This document shows positions 49,201 to 57,465 of a stretch of 64,000 bases of DNA, piece after piece (within the stretch, counting starts at the first letter, position 1; every line of letters starts with the position of its first letter). A program made the position numbers and the translations under genes. Source of the DNA: Acidobacteriaceae bacterium (GTDB taxonomy: Bacteria; Acidobacteriota; Terriglobia; Terriglobales; Acidobacteriaceae); the NCBI GenBank assembly GCA_903642265.1, contig CAHJWN010000012.1:1-64000 (forward strand), written 5' to 3'. The notes beneath the pieces were generated by a model that was not told the DNA's origin, did no database searches, and saw nothing but the letters and a program-made list of their open reading frames with translations.

Positions 49201-50466
49201 CTATGATGCAACGCGCAATCCCTCGCCGGTAACTACAGTGGCCCTTGGATCGATAGCCGTGGAGGCAAGAGCGCGGCCACCGGGACCGACCCAGGTCTTT
49301 GTCCATGAACGAGCGACGATCCGCATGACGAAGAGTACGACTACGGCCAGCGCGGCATAGGCGATCCACCCTGAACTGAAGCTACCGGTGTGCTGCTTGG
49401 AGTAACCCAGCACGTTGGGCAGGACGGACCCGCCGAGCGCGCCGATCTCGCCAATCATGCCGCCTGCGACTGCAGTTGTGAGCGGCCAGCGCAAAGGTAC
49501 AAGCTGGAACGTCGCTCCATTACCAGCGCCCAGTGCTGCAAAGCACAGCATGAACAGCAACGTCGTGACCAGCAGCGATGGTGCACTCATCAGGCCAAAC
49601 AGGCCGGCGATTGCAACGAGAAAAACGACGGAAAGGGTCGTTATGCCGCCGATGCGATCTGCAAAGTAGCCACCGACAACGCGCGTTGCAGAGCCGGTAA
49701 AGGTTGCGAGCACGGTATAAGTTCCCGCCTGGACCTTGGTCATGTGGAACTGTGCATAGTAGAAGGACGGAAGGAAGGTTGCGAGACCGATGAAGCCACC
49801 GAATGTGATGATGTAGATGAGATTGAAGTACCATCCATCCGCTTCGAACAGGCAGGAGAGATGTTCTTTCAAGGTGAGGTGTTCATGGTCGGGTGGCTCT
49901 TTGGCGAAGAAGATCATGACGACGAGTGGCAGGCACATCATCGCGGCAGCAAACCCGTAGACATGCGACCAGCCGAAGTGCATCGCGAGGCGCGGCGCAA
50001 AGAGCGAAGCGAGGGCAGTGCCAGAGTTTCCGGCACCTGCAATGCCCATGGCAAGTCCCTTGTACTGCTGGGGGAACCAGCCTGAACCAAGCGAGAGGGC
50101 GACGCCAAAGCTGGCACCCGCTATGCCGAGCAGCACGCCCATAGCCAGCACGTTGTTGAAGGTCTTGACGAAGAAGAACCCGTACATCAGGGCGACGATG
50201 ATCGCCGACATTTCGACGATGGCTGCGTTCTTCCGGCCTATGTACTGCGAGATCACTCCCAACGGAAACCGCATGAACGCTCCCGCGAGAGTCGGGACGG
50301 AAACCATCAAGCCGATCTGCTGCGGGCTTAGGTGGAACTGCTCCGATATAAACGGCCCCATGGCTCCGTTGAGGACCCAGATGGCGAAGGAAAAATCGAA
50401 GTAGAGGAAAGCGGCGAGAAGTGTCGGCGGATGCCCGGACTTCATAAATAGTTTGGCGCTAGCCAT
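49201..50466 (-). CDS. narK: NarK-type nitrate/nitrite MFS transporter
   Basis: A 421-residue inner-membrane transporter with about 12 helices and both nitrate-signature segments of the nitrate/nitrite porter family: GIAGAGNSGT following WFPQQYKGLAM, and GNGATFQLVP...GEIGALGGSVLP. It would import nitrate for the assimilatory enzymes around it. I chose the ATG at 50466 because AAGGAGG lies 8 bases upstream; an in-frame ATG at 50517 would add 17 residues. It lies 236 bp after the flavoprotein gene on the same strand and converges on the nitrate reductase fusion. The symbol could equally be nasA or nrtP, depending on naming. Confidence 0.92.
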   Translation of the reverse strand: MASAKLFMKSGHPPTLLAAFLYFDFSFAIWVLNGAMGPFISEQFHLSPQQIGLMVSVPTLAGAFMRFPLGVISQYIGRKNAAIVEMSAIIVALMYGFFFVKTFNNVLAMGVLLGIAGASFGVALSLGSGWFPQQYKGLAMGIAGAGNSGTALASLFAPRLAMHFGWSHVYGFAAAMMCLPLVVMIFFAKEPPDHEHLTLKEHLSCLFEADGWYFNLIYIITFGGFIGLATFLPSFYYAQFHMTKVQAGTYTVLATFTGSATRVVGGYFADRIGGITTLSVVFLVAIAGLFGLMSAPSLLVTTLLFMLCFAALGAGNGATFQLVPLRWPLTTAVAGGMIGEIGALGGSVLPNVLGYSKQHTGSFSSGWIAYAALAVVVLFVMRIVARSWTKTWVGPGGRALASTAIDPRATVVTGEGLRVAS

Positions 50467-50702
50467 AGCGATGGCCTCCTTAAAGGGAATGGGTGTTTTG
50501 AGAAACAGGAGGTGCAAAAGCGAGCGGACATCGAGGTGCGCTGTACTGTGGGAACTTCCATGCGGCAGACAGGGCCGGAGGATTACTGATCAGGCCTGTG
50601 AGGCAATTGACCCACACTGCCGGGCTGCTCAAACGCTATTGCGGGAGATTGGTTCGCATCTCCCAATGTGTCTCAACTGTGAACAATCCTCACTTTGTCG
50701 GA

Positions 50703-52463
50703 CTAGTAAACATCCCGGTGGTAGCGGCGATCGTCATGTAATTGCGCGACGAATTCTTTGGCTGCATCGGCACTCATACCGCCGTGGCTTTCAACGATTG
50801 CATGAAGCGCTGCATCCACATCCTTTGCCATGCGCGATGCGTCTCCGCAGATGAAAAACTGCGCACCATCCTGGAGCCAGCGCCATAGTTCCGCACCATG
50901 TTCAACCATGCGATCCTGCACATAGATCTTCTGCTCCTGATCACGGGAGAAGGCTGTATCGAGTCGGGTCAGATGTTCGCCAATTACCATCATCTCCAAC
51001 TCCTTCTTGTAGAGAAAATCGGTCTCGGCACTGCGCTCGCCAAATAGCAGCCAGTTGCGTCCTTTGTGGCCGAGAGCCTGTCGTTCATGCAGGAAAGCTC
51101 GGAACGGAGCAATTCCCGTGCCTGGGCCAACCATAATCATTGGGGTATCGCCAGCAGGCAGCCGGAAACGCTTATTTGGTTGAATGTAGATGGGTACGCG
51201 GGCACCGATGGCGACACGGTCTGCAAGCATGGTCGAGCAGATGCCGCCGCGCTCGCGATTGTGCGATCTGTAACGAACGACGGCTATAGTGCAGTGGACT
51301 TCGCGCCGATGTGCGGCAGGACTCGAAGAAATGGAGTACAACCTTGGCGCAAGGCGCGGCAGAAGCTCCACCAGTTCTGCTGCATTCTCGATAACGCCCG
51401 GATACTCCTTCAGCAGATCGATCAGATCGCGATCATAAACAAAAGTATCGAGGTGAGCCCCCTGTTCCGCCGGCAGCAAGGCCTGCAGCGTACGCGCGCC
51501 GCTTTTCTCTGCGAAGTGTTTGACCATCTTGCGCGTAAGCCGGGTGGGTTGCAGGTGATGCAACAAGGCTTGTTCGAGCGATACGGTTCCAACCCTGGCA
51601 ATCTCTACTGACGCTTCACCGTCAGACGGAAGGAGTGAGAGGACCTCAGCGACGAGTGCAGGATCGTTTTGCGCAAGCACGCCACAGGCATCGCCTGCCT
51701 CGTAGTGGATCTCCGAGTTCTCCAAGCCAAAGCTGAGGTGCATGGTCAGCTTGCTGGATATGTCGGATGTCAGTGCTCGCCGTTCGCGTAATTCGGCTTC
51801 AAAGGGATAGTCGCGGGTGTGGATGTGCTCCGTCTTAGGGATGACGGGCTCTATCATCGGCTGCACGGCGACCGCGGTTTCCACCTGCGTCGCAAGCCGT
51901 GCCAGGAGACTCGCTTTCCATTGCTCGAAAGGTACCTCGACATCCACGTCGCTTTCGATCCTCGGAATCATCCGTTCTGCACCGAGAACCTTAAGCCGTT
52001 CATCGAGCTCAATCCCAAACTGGCAAAAGCTTTCGTAATGCTTGTCACCCAGAGCGAAGACGGAGTAACGCAGGCCGCTCAGCGCAGGTGCCATGTCAGA
52101 GAACAGCGCATCGCGAAAGCCGGCGGCACTCTCCGGCGGATCCCCTTCACCATACGTGCTGGCGAAGATCAAGGCGTGCTCGCGCTCCGCTAGTTGAGAC
52201 AAGGTGATCTTTTCGAGCGAGGAGATCTCGACGGCATGCCCCTTCGCCTTGAGTTCTTTCGCCATCTTCTTTGCAAGCCGCTCCGCCGTCCCAGTCTGCG
52301 AGGCAAAGTAGAGACCGAACTGCAGGCTGACCGGCTGTGCGGGTGTCTGTGCAACTGACGATGGCGCAGAGGAATAAAGGCCTGCAAGGAATCCGTTCAG
52401 CCACGCTCGCTGCTCGCTGCTGAAAGGCGCGTTATCAGGGATGAATGGCACGATTGAACTCAC
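50703..52463 (-). CDS. CysJ-like diflavin reductase, probable electron donor to the nitrite reductase
   Basis: A 586-residue flavoprotein. An N-terminal segment (FSSEQRAWLNGFLAGLYS, about 15-32) is shared with neighbouring enzymes. Flavodoxin domain about 48-195 (YFASQTGTAERLA), FAD domain about 225-430 ([22 protein letters not shown]) and NADPH domain to the end ([32 protein letters not shown]). It closely parallels the C-terminal half of the nitrate reductase fusion, so one probably arose by duplication. Its start overlaps the NirA stop codon by 4 bp (ATGA), which ties it to the siroheme reductase as its NADPH-dependent donor. A sulfite reductase role is possible, but the nitrate genes on both sides favour nitrite. 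Confidence 0.92.
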   Translation of the reverse strand: MSSIVPFIPDNAPFSSEQRAWLNGFLAGLYSSAPSSVAQTPAQPVSLQFGLYFASQTGTAERLAKKMAKELKAKGHAVEISSLEKITLSQLAEREHALIFASTYGEGDPPESAAGFRDALFSDMAPALSGLRYSVFALGDKHYESFCQFGIELDERLKVLGAERMIPRIESDVDVEVPFEQWKASLLARLATQVETAVAVQPMIEPVIPKTEHIHTRDYPFEAELRERRALTSDISSKLTMHLSFGLENSEIHYEAGDACGVLAQNDPALVAEVLSLLPSDGEASVEIARVGTVSLEQALLHHLQPTRLTRKMVKHFAEKSGARTLQALLPAEQGAHLDTFVYDRDLIDLLKEYPGVIENAAELVELLPRLAPRLYSISSSPAAHRREVHCTIAVVRYRSHNRERGGICSTMLADRVAIGARVPIYIQPNKRFRLPAGDTPMIMVGPGTGIAPFRAFLHERQALGHKGRNWLLFGERSAETDFLYKKELEMMVIGEHLTRLDTAFSRDQEQKIYVQDRMVEHGAELWRWLQDGAQFFICGDASRMAKDVDAALHAIVESHGGMSADAAKEFVAQLHDDRRYHRDVY

Positions 52464-54265
52464 GACGCGACCACCTGCGGACTTACTTTGGACATGACGC
52501 GCAGCTCTTCGATTGAATGACGACGCGTAAATGACAAGAAGCTTTCGCCCGGCAGACTCCGCGCCGTGAATGCTGCGAAGATTCTGTGCAGGTGGGAGCC
52601 AACTTCGCTGTACAGCATGGCGGGAAAGAGTTCTCGCGCTATCCCTTGATCCGCATCGGCTCCGCCGCCCAGGTTGACCTGATATCCCTCTTCACCACCA
52701 ACTTTGACTCCCATCAGCCCAATATCGCCGATGTAGTGCTGCGCGCAGGAGTTGTTGCATCCAGTGACATGAAGATTGACAGGGGTCGAGAGCGCGAATG
52801 CGCCATCCAGCGAGCGCGCGAGTTCGAGGGCGTGGGCCTTGGTGTCTGTGGCTGCAAAGCGACAGCCGCGGCTCCCCGTGCAGGCTACCGTTCCGCTCAT
52901 CACCCGACCCGCAGTTGTATCCAGCCCGGAAGCGTGCAGTGCGGCGGTTGCCTCTGCAAGTTGCGGCTCCGCTATGTTGGGGATGAGGAGGTTTTGCCAG
53001 ACGGTGAGGCGAACTTCTCCGGTCCCGAACTGAGCCGCGATGTCGGCCACGGCGCGTGCCTTCGCGGCGGGCAATTGCCCCACCGGCACGATCACTCCAA
53101 GATAGTGCAGCCCGTCCTGCGACTGCGCATGGGCTCCAATGTGTCCGGCGCGGTCGACAGGCAATCGTGGCTCGCATTCTTCAATCGCAAGCCGAATCAC
53201 GGGAAAGGCCAGTTTCTTCTCCGTCTCGGCTAGGAATCGTTCGACACCCCACCGGTCCACGAGATACTTGAGCCTTGCCTTTTTCCGATCTGTTCGATCG
53301 CCGTTTTCGGTGAAGACACGCACCATCGCCGCAGCCACCGCGACCATCTGCTCAGGTCGAAGAAGCAAACCGCAATCGGTCGCAAACTGTTTATGGCCCG
53401 TGATGCCGCATAGCAAAACGCGGAAATAAACTCCTGATGGAACCTGTCTACCTTCCCCAACGCGCACCGCAGCGAACCCAATGTCGTTCGTGTCGGCAAG
53501 CGCACTGATGCTGCCGCCATTGTCGAAAGCAATGTTGAACTTGCGAGGCAGGGCAAACATCGCACGGGTGTTCGAGATGTAGTGCTGCATGGCCTCTGCA
53601 AAGGGCATGACGTCAATCAATTCTGTCGGATCAAGGCCGCTGACCGGAGAGGCTGTTACATTGCGGATGTTGTCCGCTCCCGAACCGTGCGAACGCAATC
53701 CAAGCTGCTGCACAGCGTTCAGCACGTTCACAATGTTGCGCGGGGCAAATTCGCGAATCTGGGCGTTGGCGCGGGTCGTCAGATCCAACCGTCCTGCGCC
53801 CCATCTTTCCGACATCGAGGCAAGCCCTCGTAGCTGGTTCGACGTCAGCAACCCACCCGGTATTTTGAGGCGTAGCATAAAGGAGTCCTGTGCAGGGGCG
53901 ACGTAGAACAAGCCGAAATACTTGAAACGAAATCGATGCTCGGGATCGGGAGCGCGGTCTTCTGCAGCATGCGCGAGCAGGGAATCCCAGCAGTCAAGCG
54001 GATTGCGCTCAAACTTCCAAACCTCCTCGGCGTTGAGATCCTCGACCGGCGTGCCCCAGAAGAGCTGTTCATGAGCTTCGCTGACGGGCGCAGCCGCGTT
54101 GGGCAGCCCCAGCAAAGCGTTCTCGGTAAGCCGCCCGTCTGGAAGATGTCCAACAAACGGCAACCGCTGCGTCGCACCCGCAAAGAATCCCTGCAGATAC
54201 TGCTTCTGTTCTGCGGAGAAACCTCCTGCTTCGGCAGACAAGAGCGGATTGATCGATGTAGCCAT
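52460..54265 (-). CDS. nirA: NirA-type siroheme/[4Fe-4S] nitrite reductase
   Basis: A 601-residue cytoplasmic hemoprotein of the nitrite/sulfite reductase family, reducing nitrite to ammonia with six electrons. The cluster/siroheme Cys ligands are C462-x5-C468 (CTGSRGC) and C503-x3-C507 (CNNSC). The TDTK following the first pair resembles the ETK seen in nitrite reductases more than sulfite reductase sequences. Two ferredoxin-like half domains are visible (LRLKIPGGLLTSNQLRGLA; LGVIVPVGQL). Residues 16-30 (FSAEQKQYLQGFFAG) match the N-terminus of the flavoprotein encoded next. The family often uses ferredoxin; here an overlapping diflavin gene suggests NADPH as source. Confidence 0.9.
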   Translation of the reverse strand: MATSINPLLSAEAGGFSAEQKQYLQGFFAGATQRLPFVGHLPDGRLTENALLGLPNAAAPVSEAHEQLFWGTPVEDLNAEEVWKFERNPLDCWDSLLAHAAEDRAPDPEHRFRFKYFGLFYVAPAQDSFMLRLKIPGGLLTSNQLRGLASMSERWGAGRLDLTTRANAQIREFAPRNIVNVLNAVQQLGLRSHGSGADNIRNVTASPVSGLDPTELIDVMPFAEAMQHYISNTRAMFALPRKFNIAFDNGGSISALADTNDIGFAAVRVGEGRQVPSGVYFRVLLCGITGHKQFATDCGLLLRPEQMVAVAAAMVRVFTENGDRTDRKKARLKYLVDRWGVERFLAETEKKLAFPVIRLAIEECEPRLPVDRAGHIGAHAQSQDGLHYLGVIVPVGQLPAAKARAVADIAAQFGTGEVRLTVWQNLLIPNIAEPQLAEATAALHASGLDTTAGRVMSGTVACTGSRGCRFAATDTKAHALELARSLDGAFALSTPVNLHVTGCNNSCAQHYIGDIGLMGVKVGGEEGYQVNLGGGADADQGIARELFPAMLYSEVGSHLHRIFAAFTARSLPGESFLSFTRRHSIEELRVMSKVSPQVVAS

Positions 54266-54747
54266 GGAACTCCTCGGCGGCGGGAACGAAAGATAACTGG
54301 ATGATGAGAGCGATCGTGCGCATTCGCATAAAAGCGGGAAGCCCGCAGATCCGCGAGTGCTCAGTTTCGATTGGGAGCTGAAACGTCTTGGTCAATAGCA
54401 CGTAGCTCCGGCGCATCCAGGGGCCGGAAGAGGGAAGATGAGTCGGCAGCGGCGTGGCATGCCGATTTGTCGCGGTATTCGCAATATAGCTTCTTCCTTT
54501 CACCTGCGCAACTGTCTCCTCGCATTTGATCCGCGGGACAGTTAGGCTCCGGAAGCTCGCTTTCGGCGATTGCTCTTGAGAGGAAATTCAGAAAGGAGGA
54601 GTGTGTGGCGGATCATCTAGAGGTCATGGCAATACCACTCAGACGCTTGTAGCCGGCAAGTACACGGCAAGGGTCACTACGCGGTTCCAGTGTCAAACTC
54701 ATACGTGCGCTTCAAAACTTGGGAGCGCAGGAATATCCATCTGTGAA
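54266..54747. other. Promoter region of the nitrite reductase operon
   Basis: About 480 bases upstream of nirA and downstream of the His/Ala-rich protein gene. No supported gene. I see no operator that I can name. Confidence 0.45.
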
Positions 54748-54784
54748 GTCGAGTACAGGACTCTTGACGAGTCCTGCACTCGAC
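54748..54784. terminator. Long 16-bp hairpin after the small His-rich protein gene
   Basis: Two 16-base arms with a single A-C mismatch and a 5-base loop, only 6 bp after the minus-strand stop codon. It is stronger than most terminators but lacks a T-run, so it may stabilise the mRNA end or act in both directions. Confidence 0.6.
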
Positions 54785-54790
54785 GGTTAA

Positions 54791-54985
54791 TTACTTCTTT
54801 GCAGCAGATTTGGTGTGTGCGTCGCTCGAATGCTTATGAGCTTCCGTGGAGTGCTCATGTGCTTTCTTCGAATGCTCTTCAGCAGCTGCATGATCACCCT
54901 TCTCGTGGTGTTCAGATGCGGCCTTGTGGGACTTCGCGGCGTTCTCGTGGTGCTCTGCAGCTTTCTTATGTGCTTCGTGTGCCAT
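54791..54985 (-). CDS. Small His/Ala-rich helical protein
   Basis: A 64-residue protein made almost only of Ala, His, Lys, Glu and Ser in a roughly heptad-like pattern (AAEHHENAAKSHKAASEHHEKG), predicted as a long amphipathic helix. About 14 residues are His, so metal binding is possible. Similar small proteins are known from Burkholderia and other soil bacteria without assigned function. I chose the ATG at 54985, since the sequence upstream is of a different character; a GGAG lies about 11 bases before it, longer than usual. A strong hairpin follows the stop. Its neighbours give no functional hint. Confidence 0.7.
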   Translation of the reverse strand: MAHEAHKKAAEHHENAAKSHKAASEHHEKGDHAAAEEHSKKAHEHSTEAHKHSSDAHTKSAAKK

Positions 54986-55253
54986 GGTGTTCTTTTCTCC
55001 ATACTTCATATGAGCGAAGTTTCGCCCGGCTGAGAGTACAACAACCATGATGAATTTGTCGCCTCGACGCGACAACAATTCTGAGAGAAGAATGCGTTGA
55101 CGTTTTACCCGTCGACTTGCCCTTTGTTTGACGATTTGACCTGGAACATGACGTAGGCGAGTGTCATTCAATGGGAACTGTTCCGCTCACAGTCTTTGCA
55201 AACGAAACCTCAGCCGCCCACACGCATGTCGAAGCTAAGGCTATGCAAAGCAG

Positions 55254-56186
55254 CTACTTAGTAGGACTCGGAAGAAGGAAGGGTGAGCAGCAGGGCTTCT
55301 CTGCTGGCTGAAACTCCATCAATTCCGCACGCGTTCCATCAGGGTCGTAGAGATTCAATTGCCACTTGCCGTCCCGACCAAGCTGTGCGGGGCTGTGTTT
55401 GCCGTTCAGCCCGTCTCGCTCGAAGAGAACATCGTAGCTGTGTTCGATGTTCGCTACGCCAAGTGCGAAGTGATCCAGCACACCCGCGTTGTCCTGCGAC
55501 ATGGTAGCCGGAATGCCTGTCTTCTCTGGACCCTTCACTGTCATGTACTCCACCCAATCCTGGCCGTCGGGCATCTGCATCGAAATCCAGTCTGCCGAAT
55601 CGTCTTTCATCCCACCGTGCCAATAGGGCCGAAAGCCGAGCAGGTTGATGTAGAAGGCATTCTCTGTGGGCACGTCGTGCACAATGAAGCCGACATGAAT
55701 CATGTGGTCGCTTACGGTGTCCGCAGGGACAGCTGGTGGATGGAGCGGAGGCTGAACAAACTCTATCCGATTACCTTCCGGATCCTTCACCGCGAAGTAT
55801 GTGCTCCCATCGCTTCCCTTGGTGACGCCACTCGGAACTTCAACATTGTGCGCGCCAAGGTACAGCCTCATTGCGTCGGCACTCGACGTGTTATAGCCAA
55901 CTCCATGGAACCTGTTTTTGGGATCCTGACCCGGCGGGAGAGGAAGAACCTCTACAAACTGAACCGCGTTGAAGTAATAGCGCACACCAGCGGGATCCTG
56001 CGGGTCCGTTCCTTTGGTCGCGCCAAGGTCATGCACGTAGAAGCGCTCTGTCTTTTCTGGATCGGTGGTGTAGACGCTCAGGTGGGAGACAGTGCTCATC
56101 TTGGGGCGTTGCACGTTATCCTGGCTCTGCGCGGTCGTGCCGCTCAACACCAGTGCACCGCAGGCGATTGCTAATAGGCTTTTCAT
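55254..56186 (-). CDS. Exported VOC-family (glyoxalase/dioxygenase-like) protein
   Basis: A 310-residue protein with a signal peptide (about 1-22, ending TTAQSQD) and two vicinal-oxygen-chelate modules. The first, about 33-145, begins VSHLSVYTTDPEKTERFYVHDLGA and ends DPEGNRIEFVQ. The second, about 160-295, begins HVGFIVHDVPTENAFYINLLGF and ends DPDGTRAELMEF. His and Glu residues at the start and end of each module are candidate metal ligands. VOC enzymes are usually cytoplasmic; export is unusual and suggests an extracytoplasmic substrate. There is no clear operon partner. Confidence 0.85.
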   Translation of the reverse strand: MKSLLAIACGALVLSGTTAQSQDNVQRPKMSTVSHLSVYTTDPEKTERFYVHDLGATKGTDPQDPAGVRYYFNAVQFVEVLPLPPGQDPKNRFHGVGYNTSSADAMRLYLGAHNVEVPSGVTKGSDGSTYFAVKDPEGNRIEFVQPPLHPPAVPADTVSDHMIHVGFIVHDVPTENAFYINLLGFRPYWHGGMKDDSADWISMQMPDGQDWVEYMTVKGPEKTGIPATMSQDNAGVLDHFALGVANIEHSYDVLFERDGLNGKHSPAQLGRDGKWQLNLYDPDGTRAELMEFQPAEKPCCSPFLLPSPTK

Positions 56187-56329
56187 AGATCTTTAATTCC
56201 TCTCAACCCGTTAGGTCGGTCATTCATAGCTTAACAATGGGGCTAAAGTTCAATGAGATGCGAGTCGCGATGTAAGTTGGCAATCTATGCGAAACAAGGT
56301 GCGCTGCCGACTTAGATCGCTTTTTCCAT

Positions 56330-57118
56330 CTAGCGGACTTTACCTGAAGCATTCTCTAGAACGACGTTTGATAAGACCGCCGTGTCGGTCTTATCTGGCA
56401 AATGGGGACAGAACCCGATACCCACATAGAAGGGGCCGTCGAGATGCAATTGGATAGGTGGTCCGAACTGGTGCATGGGCTCGCCATCCACGCTGACAAA
56501 AAGCGTAAAGGAGTCTCCCTTCTTCTCGATCCCTATGCGCTTCGCGATGATCGGAACCAGGCTGTCTGGCGACTCACCTTCGGGAAGGCCGCGGCCGCCG
56601 ATGCGGTACTCGGTGTCCCTCACGCGAACATCCTTCTTCGGCCGCTGCGCAAGGTGGATCATGCCGCCCCCATGCAGGGCAACCAGCGCCTCCTTAGAGT
56701 CGTCGTCGAGATCCTGGCGAATGATCAGCACTGCTTTGCGATCCTCATAGCCCTTTGGGTTGGGGTACGTGACGTCCGCGGCCAGAGAGACGTCGCCTGA
56801 CATCTTCTGCCAGAGGTAATGAAATTCGTCCCGTGTGTACCAGACGTTATATCCGGCCGAAGTGATCGTGTACTGCCCGGTGCCCGGATCATAGCTCGCG
56901 CTGCCCGCAATGAGCGCACCTCCAACGTCCGACTGCCCCTGGAATATTCCGATCGGGGTGTCCGATGTTCTCGTGGCCCGATGGAACTCAGGTGGTGGCG
57001 CGACCTGCGTGTGCGTTGCTGAACCCGGCTGTGCCCAGACCGGTGCAGACGGTTTTGATGCCGCTGGCGTACTTGTCGCCTGGGCACGAAGTAGATGCGA
57101 TGCGCTGCAGAGCAGCAC
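56330..57118 (-). CDS. Secreted LamG/DUF1349-like protein, start uncertain
   Basis: A 262-residue product from a GTG codon at 57118, with a concanavalin-like jelly-roll domain (about 60-255: ITSAGYNVWYTRDEFHYLWQKMSGDVSLAADVTY; VLIIRQDLDDDSKEALVALHG) as in DUF1349-type proteins that bind carbohydrates. The start is a problem. No ribosome binding site precedes the GTG, and the open frame upstream encodes the missing half of a signal peptide (SLSATLLV before LLCSASHLLRAQA) but contains no ATG, GTG or TTG before the next stop near 57247. Either a rare start codon is used or the 5' end has been damaged. It lies downstream of the Gfo/Idh gene on the same strand. Confidence 0.6.
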   Translation of the reverse strand: MLLCSASHLLRAQATSTPAASKPSAPVWAQPGSATHTQVAPPPEFHRATRTSDTPIGIFQGQSDVGGALIAGSASYDPGTGQYTITSAGYNVWYTRDEFHYLWQKMSGDVSLAADVTYPNPKGYEDRKAVLIIRQDLDDDSKEALVALHGGGMIHLAQRPKKDVRVRDTEYRIGGRGLPEGESPDSLVPIIAKRIGIEKKGDSFTLFVSVDGEPMHQFGPPIQLHLDGPFYVGIGFCPHLPDKTDTAVLSNVVLENASGKVR

Positions 57119-57192
57119 AAGCAGAGTGGCCGAAAGAGAGGAATGGTGAAAGAAGTCGATGCGTGGCCGCGAGATAAGTTCCCCCGAAAAAT

Positions 57193-57465
57193 CTAACGTG
57201 AGTAGGCGCCTGGTGACTGAGCCTGTGATGTCGACAGTTCTGCTCTACGATCGGCGGAACAAGAAGGTTTCCGTTTCGCTGAGAATTCTAGCCTGATCCG
57301 GTTGCTCCGGTCGAGATGCCGATCAGGCCTATTGAACGTGGGTCCAGGTGTCGTGTCTAACGGTGATTTTTCGGCTCCAAGAGCGTTGATGTTACTAGCT
57401 CTGATCTCCTGTGCCTTATTGTCCTGTGCCTTATTGTCCTGTGCCTTACCGTCCTGAGCATTCAC
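57193..57465 (-). CDS. Possible small protein with KAQDN repeats, doubtful
   Basis: A 90-residue open frame whose GTG start overlaps the oxidoreductase stop codon by 4 bp (GTGA), as in coupled genes. Its N-terminus repeats KAQDN, encoded by the 15-bp DNA repeat described separately; the rest is Arg/Ser/Pro-rich without a recognisable domain. I regard it as more likely non-coding, but the overlap and the frame-preserving repeat period are worth noting. Confidence 0.2.
   Translation of the reverse strand: MNAQDGKAQDNKAQDNKAQEIRASNINALGAEKSPLDTTPGPTFNRPDRHLDRSNRIRLEFSAKRKPSCSADRRAELSTSQAQSPGAYSR
57408..57452 (-). repeat. Three tandem 15-bp units
   Basis: The unit CCTGTGCCTTATTGT (plus strand) occurs at 57408, 57423 and 57438, the last with two changed bases. 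It lies directly after the end of the Gfo/Idh oxidoreductase gene. Confidence 0.85.
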
